Of a stretch of DNA of 64,000 bases, positions 37,178 to 48,747 are shown piece after piece. The first letter of the stretch is position 1. Each line of letters begins with the position of its first letter. The notes beneath the pieces were generated by a model that saw only the letters and a list, made by a program, of their open reading frames with translations, was not told the origin of the DNA and did no database searches. The DNA lies in contig BCIK01000010.1 in assembly GCA_039545295.1 (NCBI GenBank), forward strand, positions 642,737 to 706,736, given 5' to 3'. Made by a program: the position numbers and the translations under genes. Source of the stretch: Udeniomyces pyricola (lineage: Eukaryota > Basidiomycota > Tremellomycetes > Cystofilobasidiales > Mrakiaceae).

Positions 37178-38156
37178 CGACAAGGAAGACGTGTCCGGCT
37201 CGGTGGATTTGGGTTGGTTGGATTGAGGGTTTGTATCTGATGGTGGAGTAGATGGTGTTAGTATGGAGACTGTAGGGATGAATTGGTGAGAACGTGAGCA
37301 AGATGGATGGCAGGGATGGCAGGGATGGCAAGGGGGGCCGGGGGAACAAGCTGGCGGCGAGGCAGAATGCAGAAGGGGTGCTGGAGAACAAAGCGAGATC
37401 GGATGGACCAAAGGGCGAGAAGCTACAAGCTGTCGCATGTCGCATGTCGCTCTGGCTGGCTGGTCTTGAGCTTGATCACTGGTCCAAGGATTCCTGCGAT
37501 GGCCCTGCGCTCAGCGCCGGCCACGATCATATGATGACGCGTTCCAGGCCCACGATGGAAACCACACAGAACCTGTCTCATATCCAATATCCAATATCCA
37601 TCCCCTTGCATGTTTGTCCACTATCCATATGGTCCATCCATCATGCATCATCTCACCTCAATCCAAGACATAATATACGTTATACACCCAATCTGTCTAG
37701 CTGTTTGTTTGTCTCTGCGGGCCATCTACGTCTAGTGTATTTGTTGTTTGGCACCATCTGAGATAATGAGACAACACCCGAATCGCTGTTTGTAGATTTG
37801 CACGATCGACGTCCATCGCAAGCGTCACGCGTCACTCACATGAAATCGTGCGGCCAAACAAACCTGTCGACGCGAGTACAGAGCATCTCCATCAGCCATC
37901 TCCATACCCTCCATCCGGCTGCAGATGGGACCAACAACGGCAGGAACCCGCGCGCCTGCGCGCTCCCTAGCTTCTCAGGCCCCAGGTTCAGCCACACGAG
38001 AACGAAGGACTAAAACCTCACAATCGATCAAGCCCGATAACCGTTCAGGTGTATCGGTATCCATTATCGATCCTGCCCACATCCCTCTTATGACTAAGCT
38101 TCACTCGCGACGCCTCAGATCAGGCTAGCTAACTTGCCCTCTAGCTTGCCTACACC
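37178..38156. promoter_or_regulatory. long 5' region of the Crz1-like gene and 3' region of the GTPBP gene
   Basis: About 980 bp that hold either promoter plus leader or, in the first 260 bp, an N-terminal extension of the Crz1-like protein. It has a 9-bp tandem repeat (37306-37331), two ACGCGT hexamers (37537-37542 and 37827-37832) and repeated CCATATCCAATATCC-like sequence near 37580. No separate gene seen. Confidence 0.5.
37306..37331. repeat. 9-bp tandem repeat, about three copies of ATGGCAGGG
   Basis: Three near-perfect copies of ATGGCAGGG/ATGGCAAGG in direct tandem. On the minus strand the frame reads repeated CHP residues, which argues for non-coding low-complexity DNA. Confidence 0.85.
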
Positions 38157-41100
38157 TCACGCAACACCGACCTTGGTCACCACGCCGAGTCCCTTGGCTC
38201 GACCCTCTCTGAAGAGTAGCTTCTGACCAACCCTCAGATACTCGGGCGCTTGGAACTCAAAGGTGACCGTCGCGCGATCGCCCGTTCTTAACACCCCTTT
38301 TGGATGGTCTAGCGAAACGAGGCGAACCGTCTGTCGGACTGTTGAGGCATGTAAGACGGCTGAGTAACCTGGTTGAACCGTCGACTATTAGACACATATC
38401 TAGGTCAGTCTTTTGCTCCGAACCTGTATGTTGGGAAACCGCAAAGAGAGTACCAGTCGATGACGAACCTCTGCATGAAGCCAAAATTTGATAGTGAAGT
38501 CAGTCAGTGCCGCATCAATGGTTGCAAAGCACATATGCCAGGTTGGAAATGTACGCACGATGATGTAGTAAAATGATCTGGGCGTCGAAGCGTCGAACCG
38601 CAAGTGGGGGCTCATCGGTTTTGGCAAGCACGACCATACCTGCCGACGGAGTAGAAGGAGGAGGTATTGAGATCCTACTCGACTTATGAAGCCAGAAAAG
38701 ATAAAGTTCACATACCTTTCCGTACAGCAGCACGTCGAACTCGCTTGAGCGCAAAGCTAACGGACTGACCAGCTTCGGCCCATTCCACAGCCGCTCGTTT
38801 TCTTTGAATGCTCTTAATGGTGGCTATGAACACACGACCACAATAGTTTGTCAGTTAACGGGAGCTTCGGAATATAAAACGCTAATCAGACGAAACCTTA
38901 CTAGCAACAAAATGACCTAGCCTACACGGTTCAAGCGAAGTTGAGAGTCAGTGTGTGCGTCGTTAGCAAAACGGGTGATACAGACCAAATACTTACGAGT
39001 CCGGTCCGAGAAGAACATTGTCGCCTTGTTTAACTCGTCCTGAAAGAATCACACCACTGACTACCGTCCCCACAAAGGGTACAGAGAAGACATCCGAGAT
39101 CGTGTACTCTATCATAGAAAGCAAGGATGGCGCGTCAGAACGTTTTTCTCTCGACGAGATGGGTCGCCAAAGATACCACATACCTAACGGGGCGTTAACC
39201 TCGTACTTCTCTCCACCTTGGCTAGAGGTTAAGACGTTCAAAAAAGATCTTAGGAGCGGTAAGCCCTGACCGGTGACATTGGAGATCTGGAAGATGTAAG
39301 GGGGAAATTCAGATCGTTCAACCACGAGCTCGTCTGATGGTTTGACACCTCTTGAAAGAAAAACGTACCTCGAACACCGGACATAGCCTGGAGATGATAG
39401 AGATGCCCCAGGCACATCAGCGATTGAGTCGGGAAGCAAAATGGGGTCCGCCACTGTTTGCGACCAACTCACTTCTCCTTAACAAAGTCTCTGCTCAAGT
39501 CCAGAGCGTCGTCAACTGAAGTGATCAGCCTTGGCACCTTCCTGCAACCCGGCGAACGAAGAATCTTGTACAGTTGCTTCTTGGTTGCCTCGAGGACATT
39601 TGGCGGTGTCATATCAATCTAGTATAAGTCCGTTCGACGATCATGAGAGTAACAAGTTAATCACCATAATCCTTTCGTCGGCCAAGCAGCGTATACCAAT
39701 AACGTACTTTGGTTATGCAAACAATGACAGGAACAGCAAGGGCTAGAGCGACAGCAAGATGCTCTTTGCTCATACCGACCAAGCCCGCATTTCCACCAAC
39801 CTAAGGTGAAGACCCGGTTTTAAAACAAGAAAACATCCTGATTTCAGCTGTCAATACAAGTATGTCCATAAGCTACGATGGGCTTACCATCAAAATGCAA
39901 TAGTCGGGAGAGCAGCCTAGAGGAAAGCAAGCACAGAGTTAGTTAAACAGTCCAAGGCTTGTACACAATTTCCAAGTTCGAAAAAGATTTGCACCTGTGA
40001 GGCCAAACATAGTCGTCTGTTCATCACACATGAAGGCCATACAGAGAAACATCATCAGCTTAATCCGCTTTCCTGAACTGGGACCCTGCTAGATTGACAC
40101 AACCCTCACCTTAAGATAGCGTTCATGGCCAGCCAGGTCAATGAACGAAAGGACTTTGGTTGATCGCTTGCAAATCTCGTCCCACGAAAGCTTCTCTCTT
40201 CTGGCGGTCGAACTGGCCGAAGAAGCGACAAACCCACTCTCCTCCTCTTTGGCAGCGGCAGCGGCGGTGTGATGGGTTGTAGGCACGACCGGTTGACCCG
40301 AAGGTGAGAATCCAAGGATCTTTACAATCGCAATATTAATCCCGCTCATCAGCTCATAAGCTCACACAAGACGTCACGATAAAACAAAACAAGAAACCAT
40401 ACCTCCATGCCGACGCTGCTCGTTCGACCAGATTCAATCTCGTGCTTGTGCCGGAATAGACTGACTCTGCTCTTCCCTCTTCATACCGGAACGGTACGAG
40501 TGACGAGATAATAGAACGCGATCACAAAGGTTAGCATAAACGATGTGCACGGTCAGACATTGAATGCCATCCAAAGGGCTGAGACAAAGCATCAGACCAA
40601 TAATCGTACCTTCCATCGTCTAGTATGCCTCGTGTCAGACAGCCGAGCATCGTACTTTTCCCCGCATCAACATTTCCTACGACAGCTACACGGACTTCCA
40701 CGATCTGCTCGATGGACGTTGGTACGATTCTGACCAGAATTGTTGCATGAGGGGATGGTGTCTGATGCGTTGTCAAAACGGTTGCCTGCAAAGCGAAGAA
40801 CAATGGAAACCGATCAGGCGGTCAACAGGTTGTAGGGGAAACGCCTTATACATCTAATTGATTGGTTATCGAGACACACCTCGCCATCTAGTTCAGTGAC
40901 AACGTCCTTTAGCCTCGCCTTACAGGCCTCGAGCGCCTCAGCCTCGACTGGCTCGCCAACGGTGCCGACTTCTTCGGGCGTGAGGGTGCCTTCAGACAGA
41001 TGATATTTGGCGGCGTTCCTCCTCTGACCTAGTTCAATGATAAGCTCGCCATGGGCCCGAAGGAGGCGTGGACTGAGGTGCGACTTAAGGGAGGCGGTTG

Positions 41101-41597
41101 AGACGTCGGAGACTGGTAGTAGCAAAAGAGTCTATCATTTTTCGCAGCAGTCGTTGTAAGTCATCAATAACTCGTTGGTATAACCATGATGATCAAACAT
41201 CAGCGTGACAGGACCCATAGTAGCTGTGCAAGAAGAGTCAAGGCGGATACTTACTTGTAGATCGGCTATGATCTCATCGTCCTGTCCGGCCGCGCCCGTC
41301 GCCGGGCCCTGATCGTCTTTCTTGGTCTTGGTTGGACTGGTCGAGGGATCTGAATTGGAGGATTTGGCAGATTTGGCTTTATGCTTTGTGTCTGCTTCAC
41401 TGATGCTAGCCTTGAGCTTGGCGTGCTCCTTCTGTCGAGCCTGCTCCTGGATCGTCTGGTTGGTGGCGAAAGGCGGGGAAAGGCGGGGAAAGCGGTGGTA
41501 AGCGAGAACGGATCGGATCGGTTGAGGTGGTGAGACGGGGATCGGGTAGAGGACCAACCTCAATCTCTTGTTGGAATGTGCGGACGATGGATGCCAT
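38157..41597 (-). CDS. translational GTPase of the GTPBP1/GTPBP2 family
   Basis: GTPBP1/2 are EF-Tu-like GTPases linked in animals to ribosome rescue and mRNA turnover. The start at complement 41597 ([13 protein letters not shown]) leads to a charged N-terminal exon with [20 protein letters not shown]. Next come [20 protein letters not shown] and a long Glu-rich helix (about 41080-40880). The G domain has G1 [19 protein letters not shown] (40680), the family motif [21 protein letters not shown]3 [12 protein letters not shown] (40130), then [20 protein letters not shown] and G4 VIVCITKIDMTP (39740-39620). Domain 2/3 segments are [20 protein letters not shown] (39080), [20 protein letters not shown] and [20 protein letters not shown] (38260), ending VTKVGVA and TGA at 38157-38159. 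About 14 exons, some joins approximate. Family call is firm. Cellular role in fungi is inferred from animals. Confidence 0.88.
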
Positions 41598-42028
41598 GGA
41601 AGAGAAAGAGAGGGGGATGATAGTGTGGGGTGAATGTTGTGAGGGCGGATGATGGGTCGATGGATGTGGATGATAGGGTACGTTGAACGTTGATGGATGA
41701 GGTGGGTCATTATAGCTCGGTCGGGTGACGATCGACTGGCAGCTGCTTGGGGAGTTGGATGACTCGGATGATCGATGATCCGATAATCGATGGTATATAT
41801 ATATATATACTAATGAATATTTGAATACTCTGGTCGATGTGTCAATCAGCTTCAGTATATATGTATGTATATAGTATTTGTCTTAATTCATCATCGATTA
41901 AATATCTGATTGATTCCTGGCAACATCAACCGGCCGGCCGCTCGACTAATCTCAGTCTCCATCTTCTTCCCACCGTACCAACTAACTCTGCCTGTCATCA
42001 AACCCGCTCATCATACTCGCCTGCCGTC
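41598..42028. promoter_or_regulatory. divergent promoter between the GTPBP gene and the GH71 gene
   Basis: A 431-bp AT-rich spacer between two divergent starts, with a (TA) tract at 41793-41809 and further ATATGTATGTATATA at about 41856. No gene seen. Confidence 0.5.
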
Positions 42029-44403
42029 ATGTTCGGCCTCTCCCAGCCTCGTCCCATCGTTACCGCTCACTTCATGCTTGGTTCGCCGTCTCATCTGCAT
42101 CATCACCGCATACTACGCTAACTGTACTCACATCACGACCAAGTCTCCGATGCTCGTCCCGCAGTGTCTCACGTCCGGTGACCCTTTTCATTCTTTTCAT
42201 GACATTGCAGGCAATACCTATTCGTACACGGTTAGATCATCGCATCCCCATATCGACAGTCGCATCTTGCTTGCTGCTCACTCAAGTCACCGATCCCCAT
42301 TGCCCATGCCGTCATGACCACTATTCCCTTCATTCGCACCTGCCGAAACTGATCTCGATGTTCAATTCTGATCGCTTGGCCCACGGACCTGCTGCAGCCT
42401 ACCCTCTGGATCCGAAACATGACTCTGGCCAAGTCGGCTGGCATGTGGGTATTGGCATCGCTTCTTTGGACCTGAGATATCGTCCAATCTTTTAGTGGCC
42501 GGCCGACGGGCATGAACGACATTGGCTGACGTGACAATCCCGTTGGTACCTATTGACATTCCATCAGAGACGCCTTTGCTCTCAACCTTGGCCCAGAAAG
42601 CTGGCAGCTGGAGCAAGCACGTTCGTCCATCATCATCGACATATGTCCCAACCATCCAAAGTCGATGAGGTGTTTTTTTTTTTTTTTTTGCTGATTTACT
42701 TTACCATCGATCGATCCGGCTCGTTAGTCGTTGCCTCGGCCAATTGCATACCAGGCTTCTCCCTCTTCTTCTCACTCGACATGAACGTTCTTCCTTCCTC
42801 AACCCAAGCTGATGCGGCAGATTTGAAGAACAAAGTTCTTCAACTCTATCGCCGGCCGGGCGTGCTCGAGTACAAGGGCAAGCAGGTTCTCACTACCTTT
42901 GGAGGAGCCGACGCCAAGTTCGGCGTCGGAAGTTGGCAGGGGTTTCTCAGGGCGCTTAGAGAGGATGGTGTCGATGTATGTAGTTGGAGACGAGCTTCTC
43001 CTCAACTATATGCATCATGAAACTGACCGTCATCTATTGGCTCAGGTCTTCTTTGTACCGGCCTTTTTTAGGCCACCAGATGCGGTTCAAGGCGACCCTG
43101 TAGTTGACGGGCTTTTTTCCTGGAACTCTGCCTGGCCATCTGATCTTGGACCAATCACCCTCAGCGAAGAAGATCAAGTTTACTTGAAGTCTGTTCGTCC
43201 TAGTCCTTCAGTTAGGAACTCAAGGATTCATCCGCACGGCTCGATCTCATCATTCGCGATTGCTCTTCAATCCGCAGAGAAAGCCTTGTATGATGGCCAT
43301 CTCACCTGTCTTCTTTACGCATTACGGAGCTGAACCTCCCTGGGGTTGGAACAAGTGAGGGTTTCTTCACGATTGCTTGCTTGCAGAATAACTTGTGTCG
43401 TGCTGATCATGAGCTGCCCTGCTGCTTCTCGTCTCATGCAGGAACTGGATTTGTCAGTCGATATGCCAATTATCAACGCCGTATTCCCGATCAGACGACA
43501 TACATTGATGTGTCGTTGCTCATTGACTTACAGATGCTTCTGACGAGGCTCTTTATTCCACACGATGGGAGCAGGCTATCAAGTATCAGCCTGAGCTTGT
43601 TTGTATACTGTCATGGAACGACTTCGGGGAAAGTCATTGTGCGTACAGTTTGATATGCATTTGGTGGTACGGCCACTGTAGCCCGACAGGCTAACCCAGC
43701 TATATCTTGTTCCAGATATTGGACCGATAGAAGGAAGCCAGCCAGGGTCAGAAGCCTGGACAGAAGACATGAGTCATGAGGTGCTCATGGATCTCACCGC
43801 TCACTTCTCCGCCCGATTGAAGCGAGTCAAACAAGCCGAAGTAGGCATATACCGTCGAATCTGGTCAACAGAACATCATTCAAGCCATCGCTAATTTCTT
43901 TTGACACAACACCGTTCTGTAGCCTGAGAGTATTTGGATCTCATACCGTCCTCATATCGCAAGAAGCGTGGTTGCGACCGACGACAGAGTGCCATGCCCA
44001 AACCATGTTCAACGGGTGAGACCCCTAGTATCTTTGTAACGCAGTCGGTATAGCACACAAGCCAATCATATTTCCTCCTCCCCCCCCCNCCCCCCCCCCC
44101 CTTCCTTTCCTTCCTTGTTCGGCGTATCCTACGTAGGCCAAGGATCTCATCACCATGTACTCTGTCCTTGATAAAGATCTTCAACTTCTCGTCCAATCAG
44201 GGACAGGCTGTATCACAGTTCATCTACGGAAGGGATCTCGTTCAACTCTCGTAGAGTTTCAAGCTGGCCCCCTCTCGTTCAAAGCGACTAGAAACGGAGA
44301 AGCTGTGGGCGAGCTGCTTGGGAAAACAGTCGAGGGACAGGATGGCGTGATCAGGCGGTGGAATTACAACCACTGGACGGGGAAGATCAGTATCTCTAGA
44401 TAA
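42029..44403 (+). CDS. glycoside hydrolase family 71 (alpha-1,3-glucanase-like)
   Basis: GH71 enzymes hydrolyse alpha-1,3-glucan, a fungal wall polymer. Exon 1 from ATG 42029 reads MFGLSQPRPIVTAHFMLG and splices to NTYSYT (about 42213). Then come WIRNMTLAKSAG (about 42405), RDAFALNLGPESWQLEQA (42570) and GFSLFFSLDMNVLPSSTQAD (from about 42755), which is the normal GH71 opening. Later family motifs are VFFVPAFFRPP (43050), VDGLFSWNSAWPSD, FFTHYGAEPPWGWN (about 43310-43350), the segment ending ILSWNDFGESH (43600-43640), and IGPIEGSQPGSEAW (43720). The C-terminal exon is a small beta-type region, ending at TAA 44401-44403. No signal peptide is visible ahead of the catalytic domain, so the product may be intracellular or the true start may lie upstream. 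The joins at about 42630-42755 and 43270-43500 are not fully resolved. Confidence 0.82.
42673..42689. repeat. 17-nt T run in a GH71 intron
   Basis: A pure T tract directly after a possible donor (GAGGTG at about 42668), upstream of the exon GFSLFFSLDM. Confidence 0.9.
44080..44101. repeat. C homopolymer with one undetermined base
   Basis: A run of about 21 C with a single N at 44089, inside the last intron of the GH71 gene. The true length is uncertain, but because it is intronic the reading frame is not affected. Confidence 0.95.
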
Positions 44404-44516
44404 GAATGAAGACGTGATTATCCATGGTATATAGCAGATGACTGATCCGAGCTGTTTCGTAAATTGTTGTGATGCCTGAATAGTGAGTCCAGCGGACTAT
44501 CCCTTTGTTTCATATT

Positions 44517-47281
44517 TTAGACTTCCTCCTCGCCGAGTTGCCTCCGCAACCTCGCGGCCTAGGAAAATCAACGCAAAAAAAAAAAAAAAAACATGAGAAA
44601 AAAATCAGCCATCAGCGCGACATGCTCTTCCTGGCTTGTGCTTGGCCGACAGACAAGACGCTTGCAGATACTCACCACAACCTCCTCCTCCAATACGGGT
44701 CCCGAAACTCTGAGGTTGCCCGCCCTCCTTCTCATGCTGAGATGAGGTCGACCAGTTACACCCTCTTGACCCAACCTTCTTTTAGCGAACGGATCTTTTT
44801 TGACTGCGCCCAATCGACTGCTGCCGTCCTTTTCCCAGCCCTCGACAGCGCCGCAAGCTTCTCCGTCGCCTCCATCCGAGCCCGACCCGATGTGAGCTTC
44901 GTCGGCGAGCGAGGCCGAGATGATCTCCTCACATTCTTTCGCGGGTGCAGGCGAGCCGGATAGAAGGAGGTGGGTGTACTTGTGTCGGAGCACGGATTTG
45001 ATGAGCTGAATCCGTGAGTAGCGATACCATCCTTGCTCGCCCTAGAACCAAGCATCGATCCGAGCGAAAGCTAATGAGCTCAAAAGGTCTTGCGTACATT
45101 GCTTAGTCAAGGCGCACAACTCACCGCAGCAGTGTCTCGTACAACAGTCGAGTCGTTGATGAGTTCGGCCAGTTGAGGGTCGGTAATGTCGCAGAACTGG
45201 AAATTGGACCATTCCTTGTGAAGCGTCTGACCGTCAAAGATGTGTGATTTACTAAACGGCGAAGATGATCGAGATGGATTGAGCATATGTGCATGTGTGA
45301 AGAGCAATGATACGTTGTGATAGGTTGACATGATTGACCTTGCATCACCTCCTTCGAGCAAACCTCCTGGTTTGGAAGACCCCTCCTGTCGATTTTTGGT
45401 CGAATAGCGGTCACCTGACTTCCGAACCAGTCGAAGCTGAACTCCTTGATAGCTATATCGAAATGAAGAGGCCATCAGTATCGGAATATGCATGGATATC
45501 TCCGCTTGAGATGTGACGTACAAACGAGAGTTAGGGTCCTTGCGCGGGTCATAGCCGAGTCGAACGAGAAAGTCTCGGAATGGTCCGCCAGGAAACAAGA
45601 ACGAGATGCGTGGAAGGTGGACTCGTAATCTAGCATTTTAAAGAGCACATTTCAAGAGTGATGTCAACACGACATCAGATGGCGCAGCACAGCGAATACA
45701 AGCTGATCCTCACAGGTTGCTGATAGCTGTATCAGTTGTTTCTGGACCGGCAAGGACGTTCGTCAAGGCAATACGGGACCAGATTGGGCGCGATTGTGTG
45801 CCAGGATGAGTTCCAGGATCCGAGAATAGCTAAGGCAACCAATACCAAAGCTTGTGAGTCAGCGTGTAAATGTAGAGCCCGAGACGTTGAGTCTTTTACT
45901 GACTCGTTGAAGGGTCTCGAGGAAGGCTTCATCGATGCGATCCGTTGTAGAGCTCTCGGGGGGTTGAGATGGAACCTGTGACAACGTAGATCATCACATG
46001 GTCGATTAGCGCGAATTCTTAGATTACCGCCTCGAGGTAGTGACCTGTCGTGACTCACGTCCTCTGGCGAATCCCATCGAATCGAGGTCACGCCGAAGCC
46101 TCGATACCTGACACGATTGACAAGACGGGCCTTTTCCCCTCCAATGTTGGTCAACACAGACTGTCCGTTCGCTTTGTAACTACACATGTTGAGGGTTCGG
46201 AAAAGATGAAGACGATGTTGGGCGACAGATGCAGTGGAAAGAGAAGCGACAAAGGTCAGCTTGGCCAGATCAAAAGGTTCAGAGCGGTGAATAGACGCAC
46301 TTGTATACGTGAGGGAACACCTGTGGAGTGAAGCGTGGTGGAGGGGCCATGTTGGAGACGCTGACAGTTCTGACGTTTGGTTGAGAGGCGTCCGGCTCGT
46401 CCTCTTCACCGTCGACGCTCATAGCCTCAGGTGCCGAATAGGTATGAGTATACGTCTCCTGTTCGGGAGGGAATTGAAAATTGACAAGCGTTTTATCTTG
46501 AAAAATTGTGAGGGATCAAAACAGAACTCGTCAGCAGGATTCCGGCTGGAAAGTTGCAGCTCACGAGTCGACGCGAACGCACAGTCGAGAGAGGCGAGGG
46601 CATCGTTCAAGCGGGTCTCCTCTGTGTCTTGGATTTGACGATACTGATAATCAGCGATGGCTGTAAAGTGTCAAAAGTCGAAAGACATCAGATCAGCAAC
46701 CGTTCGGAAGCTAGACATATCGAAGTGGGAAGGTGGCCTTTGATGCGACGTGACGACATACATCTGAAGCGCAGCGTCTTTGCGACGGCACCAACCATAT
46801 CGACGGTGTATTCGCCAGCATCGATAACGTCCCTTCTTTCGACACCGTTGGGGTCTGTCCAGACCCGAATTTTGGACCGTTTGCGAACGCGTACGACGAG
46901 CTTGTCACCTTGAGCGGCGCTCGCCGGGATAGGATGTTTCCAGCGGGATTGGACGACATGGTCCTCGGAGATGCGGCCATAGTTGAGCTCGAGGTGAGGT
47001 GTGGTACCGGATAGATAGGATTGAATACGACGGGGTCCACCGAGCGTAGAGATGGCACGTTGGACGGAAGACTCGGCCGGGGCTATATACCCAGGGTACT
47101 CGACAGACAGAAGGTTGGTGGTAGGGATTTCGTTGATGGCAGCATTGACGTAGTCGTGACTGAATCGGGATGGGCGCTCCTCGGGGTGTTGCGGGATGGA
47201 GTCTGCGGAGGCCATGGGAGTGAAGCTGTGGGGATATGCAGAGGAGGATGAGGCGGATGAGGGACCATGTTGCTGCATCAT
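44517..47281 (-). CDS. TFC1: transcription factor IIIC subunit 5 (TFC1/GTF3C5)
   Basis: This TFIIIC subunit binds the A block of tRNA gene promoters and helps recruit TFIIIB and RNA polymerase III. The start at complement 47281 is MMQQHGPSSASSSSAYPHSF. A downstream ATG (MASADSIPQ) is an alternative. N-terminal domain: TNLLSVEYPGYIAPAESSVQ, AISTLGGPRRIQSYL, LELNYGRISEDHVVQSRWKH and LVVRVRKRSKIRVW (47130-46860). Middle part: APPRFTPQVFPHVYK, VRYRGFGVTSIRWDSPED and TDRIDEAFLETLQRV. The signature of the family is GPFRDFLVRLGYDPRKDPNS followed by RLY (45590-45530), then FSFDWFGSQVTAIRPK and WYRYSRIQLIKSVLRHKYTH (45030-44980). The last exon reads AARLRRQLGEEEV and TAA at 44517-44519, reached with a GTGAGT donor in phase. 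At least nine exons. Confidence 0.87.
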
Positions 47282-47390
47282 CGATCGATCAGGATATCTA
47301 TTATCACGACCGGACACTACGGACAAAGGGAAATGGCCACACGCCCAAGACCGAACACGCCAACGTCCCCCATCCCGTCGACTTCACATC
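47282..47390. promoter_or_regulatory. 109-bp bidirectional promoter of TFC1 and the Arl5-type gene
   Basis: The ATGs of two divergent genes are only 109 bp apart. The spacer must hold both promoters or overlap their leaders. It has TCGATCGATC at its left end and no TATA-like element except GATATCTATTATC at about 47293. Confidence 0.6.
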
Positions 47391-48747
47391 ATGGGCCTCG
47401 CTTTCTCCAGTCTCTACACTCGACTCTTTGGCCTTCCAGAGACCAAGCTTCTCATCCTTGGACTCGACAATGCCGGCAAGACCACCACCATGTACCGCAT
47501 GACGCTCGGCGAAGTCGTCGCAACCGCCCCGACCGTCGGATCCAACTCGCAGGCAAGTCTCGGTTGCTGCACACTCCCCATCCTTGCCCCCCCCCCCCCC
47601 TTACGATCAGACTGACTGACTGACAGATTGACTGACTGACTGACTGACGGACGGACGGATGCCCTCTGTATGGTGAACGCCACCCTTCAATCCGTTAGAT
47701 ATGGGAGTACAAGAACCTCAAGTCTGTCTCATTTAGCCGGTCTCAGATCCATCACGACTCTCAACCGCGCGTGAGGCATTGACAGCTGATTAATGATTGA
47801 TCACAACCTCCTGAAACGGATCAGGTTCTCGCTGCACGACCTCGGAGGTCAAACATCGCTACGAGCGTCATGGTCACAATATTACGCATCCACAGCAGCC
47901 GTTATCCTAGTCGTCGACTCGACAGACCGTGTGCGGCTACGTCTCGTCCGTGACGAACTAAACAAATTGGTGGATGCCGAGGTGCGATGACGTCTTCAGT
48001 CTCGTTTTGGTCGATTCGTGATCGGAGGCCTACAATTCATACTGCCATACCCTCAGATGCCTCAGTACTAGTCAAAGCTGTGATTGTTGCGACATCCACT
48101 GACATTGGTTTGGTCCTTCCGGCGTCGCATGTGCATATCTGCAGGCTCTCCGCTCGGCTTGCTTCCTCATTATGGCCAACAAGTTAGACCTTCTTATGTT
48201 TGGTCAAAGTCCCAACATGACCTGGACAGCGGACTCATTATCTGTTTTATTCTGCTCAGGCAAGATGTTGCGACCTCGCTCAAGGCTTCTGAAATCTCGG
48301 ATCAACTCGCGTAAGTCAACGTGTGCTGTTGCCCATCTCTTCCTCGCCTTCTGTGTGATGATGAGGCTAACGTGATCAATGCTTGATGGTTCAGCTTGAC
48401 GCAACTGAAAGACCGTGAGTGGACTGTTTGGTTGTCAATTCTCATCGTTGTACGTATCTAACGTGATCTCTTTGTTGACGTATCTCGGGTCTTAGGGGAC
48501 TGGCAAATTGTAAGCGAGTTTTGTACTGTTTGGATCAGCCGACGCCGACGCAAGTTGTCACTGACGGGTCTCTGGCCTCCTTTTTCTTGTTTTTCTTGTT
48601 TTCTTTTTTTTCTTCTTCTTCTTCTTCTTCTTTTTTGTTTTGTTTTGTGTGTACTGTGGATCAAAGGTGGGAACGTCGGCACTGACAGGACAGGGAATCG
48701 AAGAGTCTTTGGAGTGGCTGTCGAATACATTGACGCAGAGGAAGTGA
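47391..48747 (+). CDS. ARL5: Arl5-type ARF-like small GTPase
   Basis: Arl5 proteins act at the trans-Golgi in tethering retrograde carriers. The start MGLAFSSLYTRLFG has Gly2 for N-myristoylation. G1 is GLDNAGKTTT, switch I ends APTVGSN, G3 is HDLGGQTSLRASWSQYYA, G4 is ANKQD and G5 is TSAL. The model is join(47391-47552, 47699-47721, 47825-47981, 48145-48182, 48260-48310, 48395-48414, 48496-48509, 48667-48747). Every phase agrees, and it yields 181 residues, the normal length. Three exons are tiny (23, 20 and 14 nt). The first intron begins with GCAAGT, so it is a GC-AG intron. The SN at the end of switch I and RASWSQYY resemble Arl5 more than Arf1 or Arl1. Arl5 is the best fit, with less certainty than the ARF-family call. 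Confidence 0.85.
47587..47655. repeat. C run followed by TGAC tetranucleotide repeat
   Basis: Fourteen C (47587-47600), then about ten TGAC/ACTG units with short breaks, then GACG units to 47655, all inside the first intron of the Arl5-type gene. Confidence 0.9.
48610..48631. repeat. TCT trinucleotide repeat in the last Arl5-type intron
   Basis: About seven TCT units flanked by T runs. It provides a long polypyrimidine tract upstream of the acceptor at 48666. Confidence 0.9.

Noticed and set aside
42029..42640. Possibility that the GH71 gene is a pseudogene, since its first exons are interrupted
   Set aside because: Splicing restores AHFMLG, NTYSYT, WIRNMTLAKSAG and DAFALNLG in the expected order, so it looks intact.
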